DNA of 64,000 nt from Streptomyces caniferus (GTDB lineage Bacteria > Actinomycetota > Actinomycetes > Streptomycetales > Streptomycetaceae), in assembly GCF_009811555.1 (NCBI RefSeq), contig NZ_BLIN01000002.1:1240001-1304000 (forward strand), written 5' to 3'. The position numbers were made by a program, and so were the translations under genes. The notes below the pieces were generated by a model. It saw nothing but the letters and a program-made list of their open reading frames with translations. It was not told where the DNA came from and did not search any database. Positions 54,057 to 62,497 of the stretch are shown piece by piece (position 1 is the first letter of the stretch; the number at the start of each line of letters is the position of its first letter).

Positions 54057-54584
54057 TCAGCAGCCGGTCCCGGTCGGCTCGATCTTGATGCGGGCGTGGG
54101 CGCCCTTGTCCAGTGCCGCGCGGTAGGTCGCGTGGGGGACGCGGTACCAGACGTCGTCCTTGGCGGCCGCGCCGTTGACGTCGTCCAGCTGCACGCACCA
54201 TCGTTCGCGCCGGACGACGCGGGTGTAGGTCTCGGTGCCCTTGGTGACCTGGTGGCAGTCCCGGAAGCGCTCGGTGGTGTACCACGTCTTCTTGGTACGG
54301 CCACTGCGCTTGGTGTGCTTGACGCGCTTCGTGCCGGGCCGGCACTTCTGGACCAGGTGCGGCCGGGTGCTCCGGACGGTCTTCTTGGCGACATGGCGTG
54401 CGCCGTCCCGTAGGCCGAAGACGGCGTCCGAGTGCGGCCGGGCGTCCTGGGAGGTCTTGCCGGTCCCCTTACCGCCGCCGTCCGGGTGCCCCGCGCCGCC
54501 GTCCGCCGCGGCACCGCAGGCGCCGAGTCCGGCCACGAGCATCGCCGTCAGACCTGCACGCACCAGCCGCTGCTTCGTTCCCAT
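54057..54584 (-). CDS. putative lipoprotein
   Basis: A 175-residue protein. The signal peptide ends in GLGAC with C23 as the lipid site. A Gly-rich linker is followed by a basic domain with four cysteines (QKCRPG, RDCHQV, RWCVQL, TGTGC), probably two disulfides. The family occurs in Streptomyces without function as far as I recall. ATG at 54584 has GGGGGAGAC upstream. It lies inside the stretch bounded by tRNA-Thr fragments. Confidence 0.78.
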   Translation of the reverse strand: MGTKQRLVRAGLTAMLVAGLGACGAAADGGAGHPDGGGKGTGKTSQDARPHSDAVFGLRDGARHVAKKTVRSTRPHLVQKCRPGTKRVKHTKRSGRTKKTWYTTERFRDCHQVTKGTETYTRVVRRERWCVQLDDVNGAAAKDDVWYRVPHATYRAALDKGAHARIKIEPTGTGC

Positions 54585-54773
54585 GTCTCCCCCTGCGGAC
54601 CGCGGGCCCCACCGCAGGGCTCCGTCCCGTGCACTCTGCCACGGCCGCCGGAATGTGCTTCGCACGGGGCGGCGACGACGGACCGGTCCAAAAGTTCCGG
54701 ATGCCCCTACCTGACGGCACGTTACCCATGTCCCCGTTGTCGATCCTCCGCAAGTCCGCATCGGGACGAACGC

Positions 54774-55070
54774 CTACGCCCCCGTTGTCACCTCACAGCG
54801 ACACCGGTGCCGTAGTGGGTAGTTCAGGAACCTCTCAAGCTGCCGCCGGCACACCCTCGCCCCCTCGGCGCACGCGTTCGGGTCGAGCCCGAGGCACCGC
54901 AGCAGGTCGTACCGGGTCACCCGTTACTGCCGGCCCATCCGTAGCACCCGGACCGGGTACGTCCCGCGCTTGGCGAGCGCGAACCCCGTTGTGCGCCCCA
55001 GACCAAGGGCCCTGTTCGCCACCTCGATCGAGAAGCTCACCGGCAGGGCCAGCAGCTCGCCATGGGTCAT
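54774..55070 (-). pseudogene. excisionase/HTH gene with an internal stop
   Basis: The frame begins MTHGELLALPVSFSIEVANR, then LGRTTGFALAKRGTYPVRVL, a MerR/excisionase-type DNA-binding fold used by actinomycete integrative elements. After MGRQ comes TAA at about 54924-54926, and the same frame continues RVTRYDLLRCLGLDPNACAE to a natural stop at 54774. One base change (probably a Tyr codon TAC to TAA) therefore killed the gene. No integrase follows it, so the element is defunct. The truncated product would be 48 residues. Confidence 0.72.
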
Positions 55071-55204
55071 CCGCGGGGCACCTCCACCCCCTCGACAGCG
55101 CGAATCGTCGACACCCTGCACCTACTGATCAAGACGAGCGATCACACCACGCGAGTCCGCACACAAAGAAAGCCCAGGTCAGGGCTTAGCCGACCTGGAC
55201 TTCT

Positions 55205-55249
55205 CAGAGCCCCCTGTCGGATTCGAACCGACGACCTTCGCTTTACAAG
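55205..55249 (-). other. tRNA-Thr(UGU) 3'-half fragment, third copy (att remnant)
   Basis: The 45 bases are identical to 53565-53609. A hairpin-forming AGCCCAGGTC...GACCTGGAC stretch lies immediately left at about 55167-55195. The excisionase pseudogene lies between this copy and the second one, as expected for an element bounded by att sites. Confidence 0.85.
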
Positions 55250-55468
55250 TGGGGTCGAATCCGTGATCAGGGGTGTTGGATCAGGCTGGGTGGTGCTGTT
55301 CTTACAGGTCAGCGCCACCCAGCCTGATGCTGGGTCCTGCTTTCGGGGCCTCATGTTTCGCCGTCCGCTCACGCAGCGCTCACGCGCGGAGGACTTCAAG
55401 TGCGTTCCAAATGGCTCCCAGGACCCTGCCTTGCTGGCTCCTCCCGGCAGCCTGCCGGGGTGACGGCC

Positions 55469-56233
55469 TCAGCGCCTGCGTCGTTCGGAGCCGATACGGG
55501 GACGCAGCTCGTACGCGACCTTGGCCACGCCTCCGTGTTCGCTCCACAGCCGCGTTCCCGACCGCATGAGTGCCCAGCCGATCTTCTCGTAGGGCATGAG
55601 TTCACCGACGCTGAGCTGTCCCAGGAGGTGGGTCAGCTCCTCGGCCGTTCGCAGATCATGCTCGCGTTCTCGCTCGTCGGCGCTGGCGTACCCATCGGCA
55701 CGAGCGGTGAACTCCTCATATGTCAGCTCACCGAGGCGGCGCCGGTGCGCCAGCAGCGCCTCCCTGTCGACATACGCGTCGGAGTACTCCTTGCCGAAGC
55801 GGCGCCCATACTCGCGGACCCGTTGACGTTCCTTCTCCAGCACCTCAGGGCTGATCTGCCGCTGGCGGGCCGTGGCGATTTCGTCGGCGCGGGACAGGAG
55901 CCAGGTCAGAGGGGACGGGCACAGGAAGATCCCCAGCCTGCCGTAACCCTTCCATTGGCAGTGCGTGTATCCGACGGCCTGCGCAACCCAGCCGTAGCGG
56001 TCGCCGGTGCTGGTGTTCGGAGCGAGGCTCTTGAACTCGACGCCGAAGGCAGGGCCCTCATCGTGCCAGCCTCCCGGATCCCGGGGCCTCAGCACTGCGT
56101 CTATTCGTGTCTCTTCTCCGGTCCAGTAGCGTCCTGGTACCTGCTCCTCAATGTGGAACCACTGGTCCAGCTTGCCGAGGACGAACGCGGCAAGAGTCTT
56201 CTCGTCAGGGAACGTTCCGGGATCTGGCAGCAA
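55469..56233 (-). CDS. predicted PD-(D/E)XK nuclease-like protein
   Basis: A 254-residue protein of no named family that I know. Its first third has the full order of a PD-(D/E)XK core: E30 (HIEEQVPG), D45 (TRIDAVLRP), E66-x-K68 (FGVEFKSL), then Q85xxxY89 (AQAVGYTH), the last typical of Cas4/RecB-like branches. The rest is helical (EKERQRVREYGRRFGKEYSD). The start codon is uncertain; TTG at 56233 is the best available. It lies between a tRNA-Thr and a tRNA-Gly fragment, so it is likely element cargo, perhaps defence, but no methylase or partner adjoins it. Confidence 0.6.
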   Translation of the reverse strand: MLPDPGTFPDEKTLAAFVLGKLDQWFHIEEQVPGRYWTGEETRIDAVLRPRDPGGWHDEGPAFGVEFKSLAPNTSTGDRYGWVAQAVGYTHCQWKGYGRLGIFLCPSPLTWLLSRADEIATARQRQISPEVLEKERQRVREYGRRFGKEYSDAYVDREALLAHRRRLGELTYEEFTARADGYASADEREREHDLRTAEELTHLLGQLSVGELMPYEKIGWALMRSGTRLWSEHGGVAKVAYELRPRIGSERRRR

Positions 56234-56647
56234 CGCCTTCGTCCGTAGCGCACTTGGCCGACTGTACGGCGCCGCCGGGCCTATGCGACAGGCGGTGGCT
56301 CCGGATATCCCCGACGCGATCGCGGTGCGATCTCGGTGACCTCCCCCTCGACGAGGGCCTTGATCTCATCGCGGATGGGTGCCGACGGCATCAAGGCCCT
56401 GTCCAGCAGATTTCGCCGCCAGTCGAGCCGGCGGATGCAACCACAGCTGCAACCATGAGCTTGCGTCGTGCTTGGTCATGAGGGAGCCGCAGTCCTGCGG
56501 CTCCTGGTTGCGGCTTATTACCCTGGCGACGTCCCGGGATGCTCGTCCCACGCGGGCCAGCACGAGATGGGGCATACAGAGGGCATGCCGACCCCGAGAT
56601 GCCTGGAGAAGGAACAAACCCCGTGCCGCTGAACTGGGGCTTCTACA
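56234..56647. other. accessory intergenic region
   Basis: Apart from the hairpin at 56483-56504 I see no feature. The minus-strand frame beginning MTKHDASSWLQLWLHPPARL (inside 56366-56695) is short and ends at once; it might be the stump of a lost gene. Confidence 0.4.
56483..56504. terminator. perfect 10-bp hairpin
   Basis: GGAGCCGCAG-TC-CTGCGGCTCC with a two-base loop. No gene ends close by, so the transcript that it served is probably gone. Confidence 0.55.
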
Positions 56648-56695
56648 TGGAGCGGGTAACGGGACTCGAAACTGCGCTCTGAGCTTGGGAATCAA
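56648..56695 (-). other. tRNA-Gly(CCC) 3'-half fragment, left copy (decayed att remnant)
   Basis: The minus strand shows the anticodon loop TTCCCAA, GCTCAGAGC, a damaged T-arm and the acceptor end ACCCGCTCCA with encoded CCA. It differs from the copy at 63600 mainly in the T-arm. The flank to its right also resembles the flank of the other copy for over 100 bases. Confidence 0.8.
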
Positions 56696-56811
56696 TGGGG
56701 CCCAGGGCGACCATTGGGCGCTGACCTGGGGAAATGCTGCTTGTCTCCCTCGTTCTGCGGGGTCCCTTCGCGCCCCTCTTGACCGGTGTTGACCGGGCTG
56801 AAGGGCACGGA

Positions 56812-57291
56812 TGGGGCACGGGTCGCGCGGGCCGTCTCCAGCAGGGACTCCATCACGGCGGCGTCAGGGGCGAACACGGATACCGCGACATGGACGTCGG
56901 CGGTGCCCAGCGGGGCGTCCCAGTGCTCGGGGCTGCTGTCGCCGGTGCCGGCCGCGCACGCCGTCGGCGAAGTACTCGCCGGCCCTGAGAAACGGGTCCT
57001 GGATGAACAGGTAGTGCTGGACGGTGTTGCAGAAGAAGACCGGCGCGTTGATGGTGTTGTAGTCGAAGGTCCGGCTATCGGGCTCGTCCTCCAGCAGCGT
57101 CGGCCCCCTCGACGTCGAAGAGCTTCAACGCCAGCCCTGTCGCGCGTCCCAAGCGCGCGGCGGCACCGGCGTGGGGTGAGCCGTTGGAGAATCGCACGAG
57201 CGCGTCATGTCTGCCCGGGGTGGCATAGATGCCCTGGGCGTACTCCTCAGGCACCCCGCCGAGGCTCTCCACCTCCCCTCCGACCAGCATC
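56812..57291 (-). pseudogene. mosaic relic: catalase-family fragment joined to DyP fragment
   Basis: Minus-strand reading first gives LVGGEVESLGGVPEEYAQGI, RHDALVRFSNGSPHAGAAAR and, after a frameshift near 57100, LLEDEPDS, INAPVFFCNTVQHYLFIQ. All match the catalase-family gene at 58618-59772. It then passes, near 56945, into PEHWDAPLGTADVHVAVSVF, which matches the DyP gene (PAHWETPFGTGEVHIALSAL). Frameshifts and missing ends show it is dead. The order is catalase then DyP, opposite to the intact cassette, so the join probably came from deletion within a former tandem array. Confidence 0.8.
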
Positions 57292-57461
57292 GGGTGGCTG
57301 TTTGCTGGGCGCGCGGCACGGGCGGCGGCCCAGGCTGGAGCGGGGCGAAGGCATGAGCGCAGGCCGGCCGTCGCGGTGACATCCGCTGGACTGACGCCTG
57401 CTCGCCCGCCGGACACCGCATTGCAGTTGCGGCTCGTTCCACTGCTGCACATCGTGGGGAG

Positions 57462-58421
57462 ATGGGCGATCGTGCGCCGTCCGAGGACGGGCTAGTCGGT
57501 TGGTGGGTCGAGCTGCCCCCGGGAGCAGGAACAGCGGTGATGGCGACCGGGATCGTCTCCATCGGGCTGCACCTGGTCGGACGGGAAGTGCTCTCATGGA
57601 TCCTGTTCGTCCTCGCCGCCATCGCGTGGCTCGTGCTCGCCGTCGACTTCGGGCGGCGGCTGCTGCGCGACAGGGGCCGGTGGGTGGAGGAGGTGGCGAC
57701 GCCGCCCGCGCTGACCGCAGTGGCCGCGACGACCCTCCTCGGGACCTGGTTCGCACTACAGGGGTGGTCGGGTGTCGCCGTCGCCGCGCTGGTCGTCGCG
57801 GCGCTGATCTGGCCGGTGCTGCTGACGTCGGTGGTGCGGCATTGGCGGCGGCGCTTGCCGGGGACGGTGTTCCTGGTGTGTGTCGCGACGCAGGGCCTGG
57901 CCGTGCTGAGCGGAACGCTGGTCGTCTCGCTGCCGTCCGGGTGGCTCGCCTGGCCGACGCTGGGCTGCTTCCTGCTCGGCCTGGCGCTCTACGCAGTCGC
58001 CTTCCGCCGCTTCGACCTCGGCCAGCTGCGGTCCGGCGCGGGCGACCAGTGGGTGGCGGGCGGGACGCTGGCGATCTGCGCGCTCGCCGGGGCGAAGTTA
58101 CTGGCCGTTCCCGCCTGGCGCGGCACCGCTCTGCACGACGCGCTGCGTCCGCTCACGCTGGTCACGCTCGCGCTGTCCGTGTGCTGGTACGCCGTCCTCG
58201 TCCTCGCCGAGGTGCGTTGGCCGCGTCCGCGCTACGACATGGCGCGCTGGGCGACGGTCTTCCCGATGGGCATGACGGCCGTCGCCACCCTGTCCATCGC
58301 CGACGCCGCGGCCGTGGGCCGGCTGTGGACGTCGGGCCAGGTACTGCTCTGGGTCGCCGTCACCGCCTGGGTGCTCACGCTGGTCGGGCTGGTAAGGCAC
58401 TTGGCCGCGTACTCCCCGTGA
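57462..58421 (+). CDS. TDT-family (tellurite-resistance/C4-dicarboxylate) transporter
   Basis: A 319-residue membrane protein with about ten helices (PGAGTAVMATGIVSIGLHL, SWILFVLAAIAWLVLAVDF, FPMGMTAVATLSIADA), the fold of TDT/SLAC1 transporters. It may export or admit organic acids or anions. ATG at 57462 follows GGGGAG. It contains a TTA leucine codon (L213), so it may depend on the rare bldA tRNA. It is on the plus strand, between the catalase-family gene and its relic, within the tRNA-Gly-bounded island. Confidence 0.85.
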   Translation: MGDRAPSEDGLVGWWVELPPGAGTAVMATGIVSIGLHLVGREVLSWILFVLAAIAWLVLAVDFGRRLLRDRGRWVEEVATPPALTAVAATTLLGTWFALQGWSGVAVAALVVAALIWPVLLTSVVRHWRRRLPGTVFLVCVATQGLAVLSGTLVVSLPSGWLAWPTLGCFLLGLALYAVAFRRFDLGQLRSGAGDQWVAGGTLAICALAGAKLLAVPAWRGTALHDALRPLTLVTLALSVCWYAVLVLAEVRWPRPRYDMARWATVFPMGMTAVATLSIADAAAVGRLWTSGQVLLWVAVTAWVLTLVGLVRHLAAYSP

Positions 58422-58617
58422 CCTGTGCCGGGACCGTGGCAGGGGTCTTTCCGGGCACCCCCGGCGGGCGGTACGCACCAGGTCGGCGGGGAAGACGAGC
58501 TGGACTTCGAGTTGTTCGGTGGGGCTGTCAACTCGCCTGTGGCAGACCGGTCCGGTGCCGGCGAGGGGGGCGATTTCGCGTGGGGGCCGGAGATACAGGC
58601 GAGAGGAGCGCCTTCCC

Positions 58618-59772
58618 CTACTCGTCCCCGGCGTAGTCGCCGTGGTGGGCCGGACCCAGTACCTCGTCGGCGCTGCGCGGCTCTGTGCGCGGCTGCTGGT
58701 TGAGCTTGTGGCGCGCGATGGAGGATCGCCGGTAGACCTCCTTGCGGACCCGCATGATGTTGCCCAGGGGCGCGTGCTCGGCGGTGACCCGCCAGGGCGT
58801 GAAGGACAGGGCGTCCATCTTCTCCAGATTCTCCGAGCTGGAGATGTCCTGCTGCGGCAGCCGCAGCTTCGCCACGGTGACGGACGGCGAGAGCTGCTCG
58901 GGCCACTCCACGGTGGTGTCCTCCACCGGCATGCGCTCCAGATCGGTGCAGAGCTGAACCTGGATGTCGAAGGTGTACGGCCGCTCCTGCAGCTCGGCTT
59001 GCAGGGCCGGCCGGAAGACCTCCGGCGCGGAGGCCGGGTCGATGGCGCGCCGGACCACCGCGGCGGCGAAGTGCGGGTCAGGGGTGATGCGGACCTTGGC
59101 GATGTAGTCTCCGTGCCTGACCGCGCCCATCGTCCAGTAGCTCGACAGCAGTACGTTGACCGGGGGGATCTTGGACAGGCGGAGGAAGGCCAGGAACTCG
59201 TCCCATGCCCAGTTGTCCTGGTCGAGGGTTCCCTTTCCGGTCACGAACTCGGTGAAGAAACGATGCGCGCCGGGTCGGCCGTGAGAGAAGTAGGACGGGG
59301 CGTCCAGGAACAATTCCTGGATGAACAGGTAGTGCTCGACTGTATTGCAGAAGAAGATCGGTGCGTTGATGTTGGCGTAGTCGAAGGTGCCGGTGTCCGG
59401 TTCGTCTTCCAGCAGGGTCGGGCCGTCGATGCCGAAGATCTTCAGTGCCAGTCCGGTGGCGGCGCCCAGTCGCGCGTCGGCTCCGGCGTGCGGCGAGCCG
59501 TTGGAGAAGCGGATGAGTGCATCGTGGGTTCCCGGAGTCGCGTAGATGCCTTGGGCGTACTCGGGGGGAAGCCCGTCCAGGATCTCCACTTCCCCTCGGA
59601 CCAGCCCGTAGCCCTTGGCGTGGGCGTCGCGGAGGGCCCGGCCGGTGCCACCGGCCTTCACTGACTCGGTGATGTAGCTCTCGGTCTTTGCGATCACCGT
59701 CTGGAGGTTCTGTTCGAAGTGCGGGTCATCGTCTTCGACGTCAGGCGTGTAGCGGACGAACTGTGCTGCCAT
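58618..59772 (-). CDS. catalase-family heme protein
   Basis: A 384-residue member of the catalase superfamily, shorter than true catalases (about 480 or more). The likely active-site histidine is H51 in RDAHAKGYGLVRG, and a probable heme tyrosine lies in LSSYWTMGAVRHGDY near residue 220. FRFSNGSPHAG and NINAPIFFCNTVEHYLFIQ are also family-like. Such short forms may act as peroxidases or lipid-hydroperoxide enzymes. ATG at 59772 has GAGG upstream. Third gene of a minus-strand set with the DyP gene 54 bases upstream. Confidence 0.86.
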   Translation of the reverse strand: MAAQFVRYTPDVEDDDPHFEQNLQTVIAKTESYITESVKAGGTGRALRDAHAKGYGLVRGEVEILDGLPPEYAQGIYATPGTHDALIRFSNGSPHAGADARLGAATGLALKIFGIDGPTLLEDEPDTGTFDYANINAPIFFCNTVEHYLFIQELFLDAPSYFSHGRPGAHRFFTEFVTGKGTLDQDNWAWDEFLAFLRLSKIPPVNVLLSSYWTMGAVRHGDYIAKVRITPDPHFAAAVVRRAIDPASAPEVFRPALQAELQERPYTFDIQVQLCTDLERMPVEDTTVEWPEQLSPSVTVAKLRLPQQDISSSENLEKMDALSFTPWRVTAEHAPLGNIMRVRKEVYRRSSIARHKLNQQPRTEPRSADEVLGPAHHGDYAGDE

Positions 59773-59826
59773 GACTTCGACCTCTTTTCGAGAACCGTGG
59801 TGGGGCCTCAGGGGCAAGAATCGCCT

Positions 59827-61179
59827 TCAGTCCTCCAGCTCCGCGATCCAGCGCAGGGCACGCAAACCCGGCAGGAAGCAGTACTCGCCGCCCCGGGTGA
59901 CCACGAAGCCGGGCAGATTCTGGAGGCGGCGCCGGACCGGTTTCTCCGGGATGGTGGCGCTGCCGGTTCCGTCGTGATGTCCGGCCACCGGGTCCTTCTC
60001 GCCGGGGTGGCCGATGAAGTTGCCGTCGTTGACCCACTCGGCCTCGATGAACTCGAATTGCCGTTCCAGGTGGGCTCCGAGGAAGACGCCGACCAGGCCC
60101 CGGTCGGCGCCGTCGTCCTCCAGCACTCCCTCTGGCAGCGGCGGGCCGTAGGTGGTGCCGCGGCGGATGAGCCGGTGCATCCGCGCGTCGCCGATGATGG
60201 TGGAATCCCGGGGGTTGATACGGCGGATGTGCGCACCGGCAGGGCACCGGAACCCCCGGTCGTCGTTCTCCCGGTACAGGAAGTTGTTGACGCGGTGCGG
60301 ATCGGCCGCCAGTTCCGGATCATCGTGCTCCGGCGCCAGCGCCAGCGGCGCCCCGCTGGGCCAGCGCCCGACCATCTTCGCCGCCAGGAGCGCCTCCTCC
60401 TCGGCGCTGGCGGTGTTCGCGCGCAGGTAGCGGCGCCAGGCCGCCACGTTGGTGTGGATCTTGCGCACGGCCGCGTAGGTCCCGTTGCGCCCCAGCACAT
60501 CCGGGCTGGGCATGGGCGGCGGGCTGCCGGTCTCGTCGGGGTAGCCGAGGAGGAACTCGCCGGCCTTGATGGGGGCTTCCTGCGGGTTGGAGCCGAGCAG
60601 TCCGACGCCCTCGATGTTCGGTTGGCTGATGCCGTCGCGGAAGCCGAAGGTGGTGCGCCCGGTCGGGAGCTGGTGGACGTCCTGCTGCCAGATCACCTGA
60701 ACACCGGGCGTGTCCTCGTAGGCGACACGGGCCCGCTCCAGCTCCTTGTCCAGCTGCGCAGCCTCGGAGGAGAGGGCGCTCAACGCGATATGGACCTCGC
60801 CCGTTCCGAACGGTGTCTCCCAGTGGGCCGGGGCGCTCTCGCCCACGTCACCGATCAGCTCCGCGCGCGCGGCCATGCCCTCCCGGAACGCCCGCGGAAA
60901 GCTGTCCAGCGACTCCTGGGGCACCCCCAGCGCCCTCAGCCCCTGGTAGGTGAACGCCACCGCCACCCAGGCATCCTGACTCCGGTCCGCACTGGGCAGA
61001 CCACTTGCGGTCAACGGGAGCAGCCTCCGCAGCAGGGCGCGCCCGGCGTGGCGGTCGTCGACGCGCAGGAAGACGAACTTTCCCTCGTACGGCACGGGCC
61101 GTGGACGCAGGGCCCCGCTTTGGACGTCGTCGATCTCGACGCGCACGCCGGGTTCGCTGCTGCTTGCCGCCGTGTTCAT
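59827..61179 (-). CDS. DyP-type peroxidase
   Basis: A 450-residue dye-decolorising heme peroxidase. The family motif FGFRDGISQP carries the distal aspartate D182, and RCPAGAHIRR has the proximal heme histidine H317. Size fits the longer, C/D-like group. No Sec or Tat signal is visible and no clear encapsulin-targeting tail, so it is cytoplasmic. ATG at 61179 follows GAGG. It lies between an unrecognised gene and the catalase-family gene, all in one direction, and was duplicated in the past, as the relic at 56812 shows. Confidence 0.93.
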   Translation of the reverse strand: MNTAASSSEPGVRVEIDDVQSGALRPRPVPYEGKFVFLRVDDRHAGRALLRRLLPLTASGLPSADRSQDAWVAVAFTYQGLRALGVPQESLDSFPRAFREGMAARAELIGDVGESAPAHWETPFGTGEVHIALSALSSEAAQLDKELERARVAYEDTPGVQVIWQQDVHQLPTGRTTFGFRDGISQPNIEGVGLLGSNPQEAPIKAGEFLLGYPDETGSPPPMPSPDVLGRNGTYAAVRKIHTNVAAWRRYLRANTASAEEEALLAAKMVGRWPSGAPLALAPEHDDPELAADPHRVNNFLYRENDDRGFRCPAGAHIRRINPRDSTIIGDARMHRLIRRGTTYGPPLPEGVLEDDGADRGLVGVFLGAHLERQFEFIEAEWVNDGNFIGHPGEKDPVAGHHDGTGSATIPEKPVRRRLQNLPGFVVTRGGEYCFLPGLRALRWIAELED

Positions 61180-61296
61180 GATCGCTTGTGCCTCCACATC
61201 GGTCTCTGCGTGGGCAGCCCTACGCCGGCCGGCCCGCACCCCGCGGTCACGGTCCACCGATGTGGGGTCGGCTCTGCGGATCGGTGTGTCCGGGTT

Positions 61297-61887
61297 CTAT
61301 GCCGCGGCTTCCTCCAGCAGCTTCTGGAAGGCAGGCGTGGCCAGCAACTCGGCGTTGGCCGGGTTGTCCAGCGCCGCCCGGAATTCAGGGGTGTCCAGCA
61401 CCTCCTCGAACGCCTCGTCCACTCGGTGGTCCTTCCAGATCTGCTGAACGGTCAGGTCGGGATAGGAGCTGACGAAGCTCTTCGCGGGCGCCTGGTGGGC
61501 GACGAACCACTCCTTCACTCCTGGATCGCTGATGCCAGGGAACCCTTCGCTGTGCGAGAAGATCGTGTCGAAGTGGGACCCGATTACCGTCTTGGCGAAG
61601 TCGTCGATGTAGGTGTCCCAGGAGCCGTCGAAGACGCTGGCGAACATGAACCGGGTGTCGTTGTCGAAGATCACGTGCCGGGCGTCGTGCAGGGTGCCGA
61701 TCTGGCGCAGCGCCGCACGGCCCTTCACGTCATCCGACCCGCTGGCGAGCGCGGCGAGATCCGCACGAAGCGCATCCGCATGTCCCGGCTTGATCTTGGT
61801 AAAGACGGTGAACTCGCTGCAGACTCCATCCGACCTGCCCGGGCGTTCGGGCTGAGCCGACGGAGTTGCACCTGTCGTCGCAGTCAT
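61297..61887 (-). CDS. unrecognised protein, first gene of the peroxidase cassette
   Basis: A 196-residue protein. An alpha/beta ferredoxin-like stretch (FTVFTKIKPGHADALRADL; IGTLHDARHVIFDNDTRFMF) contains FDGSWDTYIDDF, then an Asp/Trp-rich helical half (WKDHRVDEAFEEVLDTPEF). It looks related to small proteins that accompany peroxidases and lipid-oxygenating enzymes, but I cannot name the family. ATG at 61887 has AGGAG upstream. Position first in the operon suggests a partner, substrate-binding or heme-handling role. Confidence 0.75.
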   Translation of the reverse strand: MTATTGATPSAQPERPGRSDGVCSEFTVFTKIKPGHADALRADLAALASGSDDVKGRAALRQIGTLHDARHVIFDNDTRFMFASVFDGSWDTYIDDFAKTVIGSHFDTIFSHSEGFPGISDPGVKEWFVAHQAPAKSFVSSYPDLTVQQIWKDHRVDEAFEEVLDTPEFRAALDNPANAELLATPAFQKLLEEAAA

Positions 61888-62497
61888 CGCGTGACTCTCC
61901 TGCCACGGATCGGTGCGAGGGTCGCCAAGCACCCGAATATGGGGCGCCATCGCCCTCACGTCTTCATCCTGACTGCCCATGCGCGGCCTCGCATCTTCGG
62001 CCCTGGGGATGCGGAAAGCAGCCTCGGGTGCCGGCTGGCTTCTCCAGTTCCGGGAAGGCAGCAATGCGAGCGGACGGCAGGCAACAGGACGGGGCCTCGC
62101 GTTCTGAGGAGCTCCCGAGGACAGATCCGTAAAGACGCAGGAAGATGAGATGGGATGTCCGGAGAACGGCGTCGTCACGCTTCCGGGCAGCCGCTTCTGC
62201 GTGGCCGAGAAGCCAGCCGCGTAACAGTGCGCCGCTGCGCCCCGGCGCCGTCCCGGCCGCACCGTGAGCGGGTTCGAGTCATGCAAGCGCTGAGCAGTCA
62301 GGAACGTCCGGACGGCTGCAGGGCGAGTGCTGATCACCGGGGAGTTCGCCGTTCAGAGGGGCGCTTCCGGGGCTGGCGAAGGCCCGGGGCACGCACACGA
62401 CAGACCCGCGGGCGCCCGCCCAGGCGATCGGAGCACCCACTCCCGCCATTCCTGGCCCGACCTGATCACCGCCCGGGCCCACCCCCTGGAGGTAACC
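61888..62497. other. divergent promoter region of the cassette
   Basis: 610 gene-free bases separate the peroxidase cassette (minus) from the GAP-family gene (plus). The open frame that runs into the GAP gene from 62327 has unnatural composition and is dismissed. I see no clear operator. Confidence 0.4.

Noticed and set aside
56366..56695. Minus-strand frame beginning near MTKHDAS
   Set aside because: It runs through the tRNA-Gly fragment at its upstream end and ends quickly; no family recognised.
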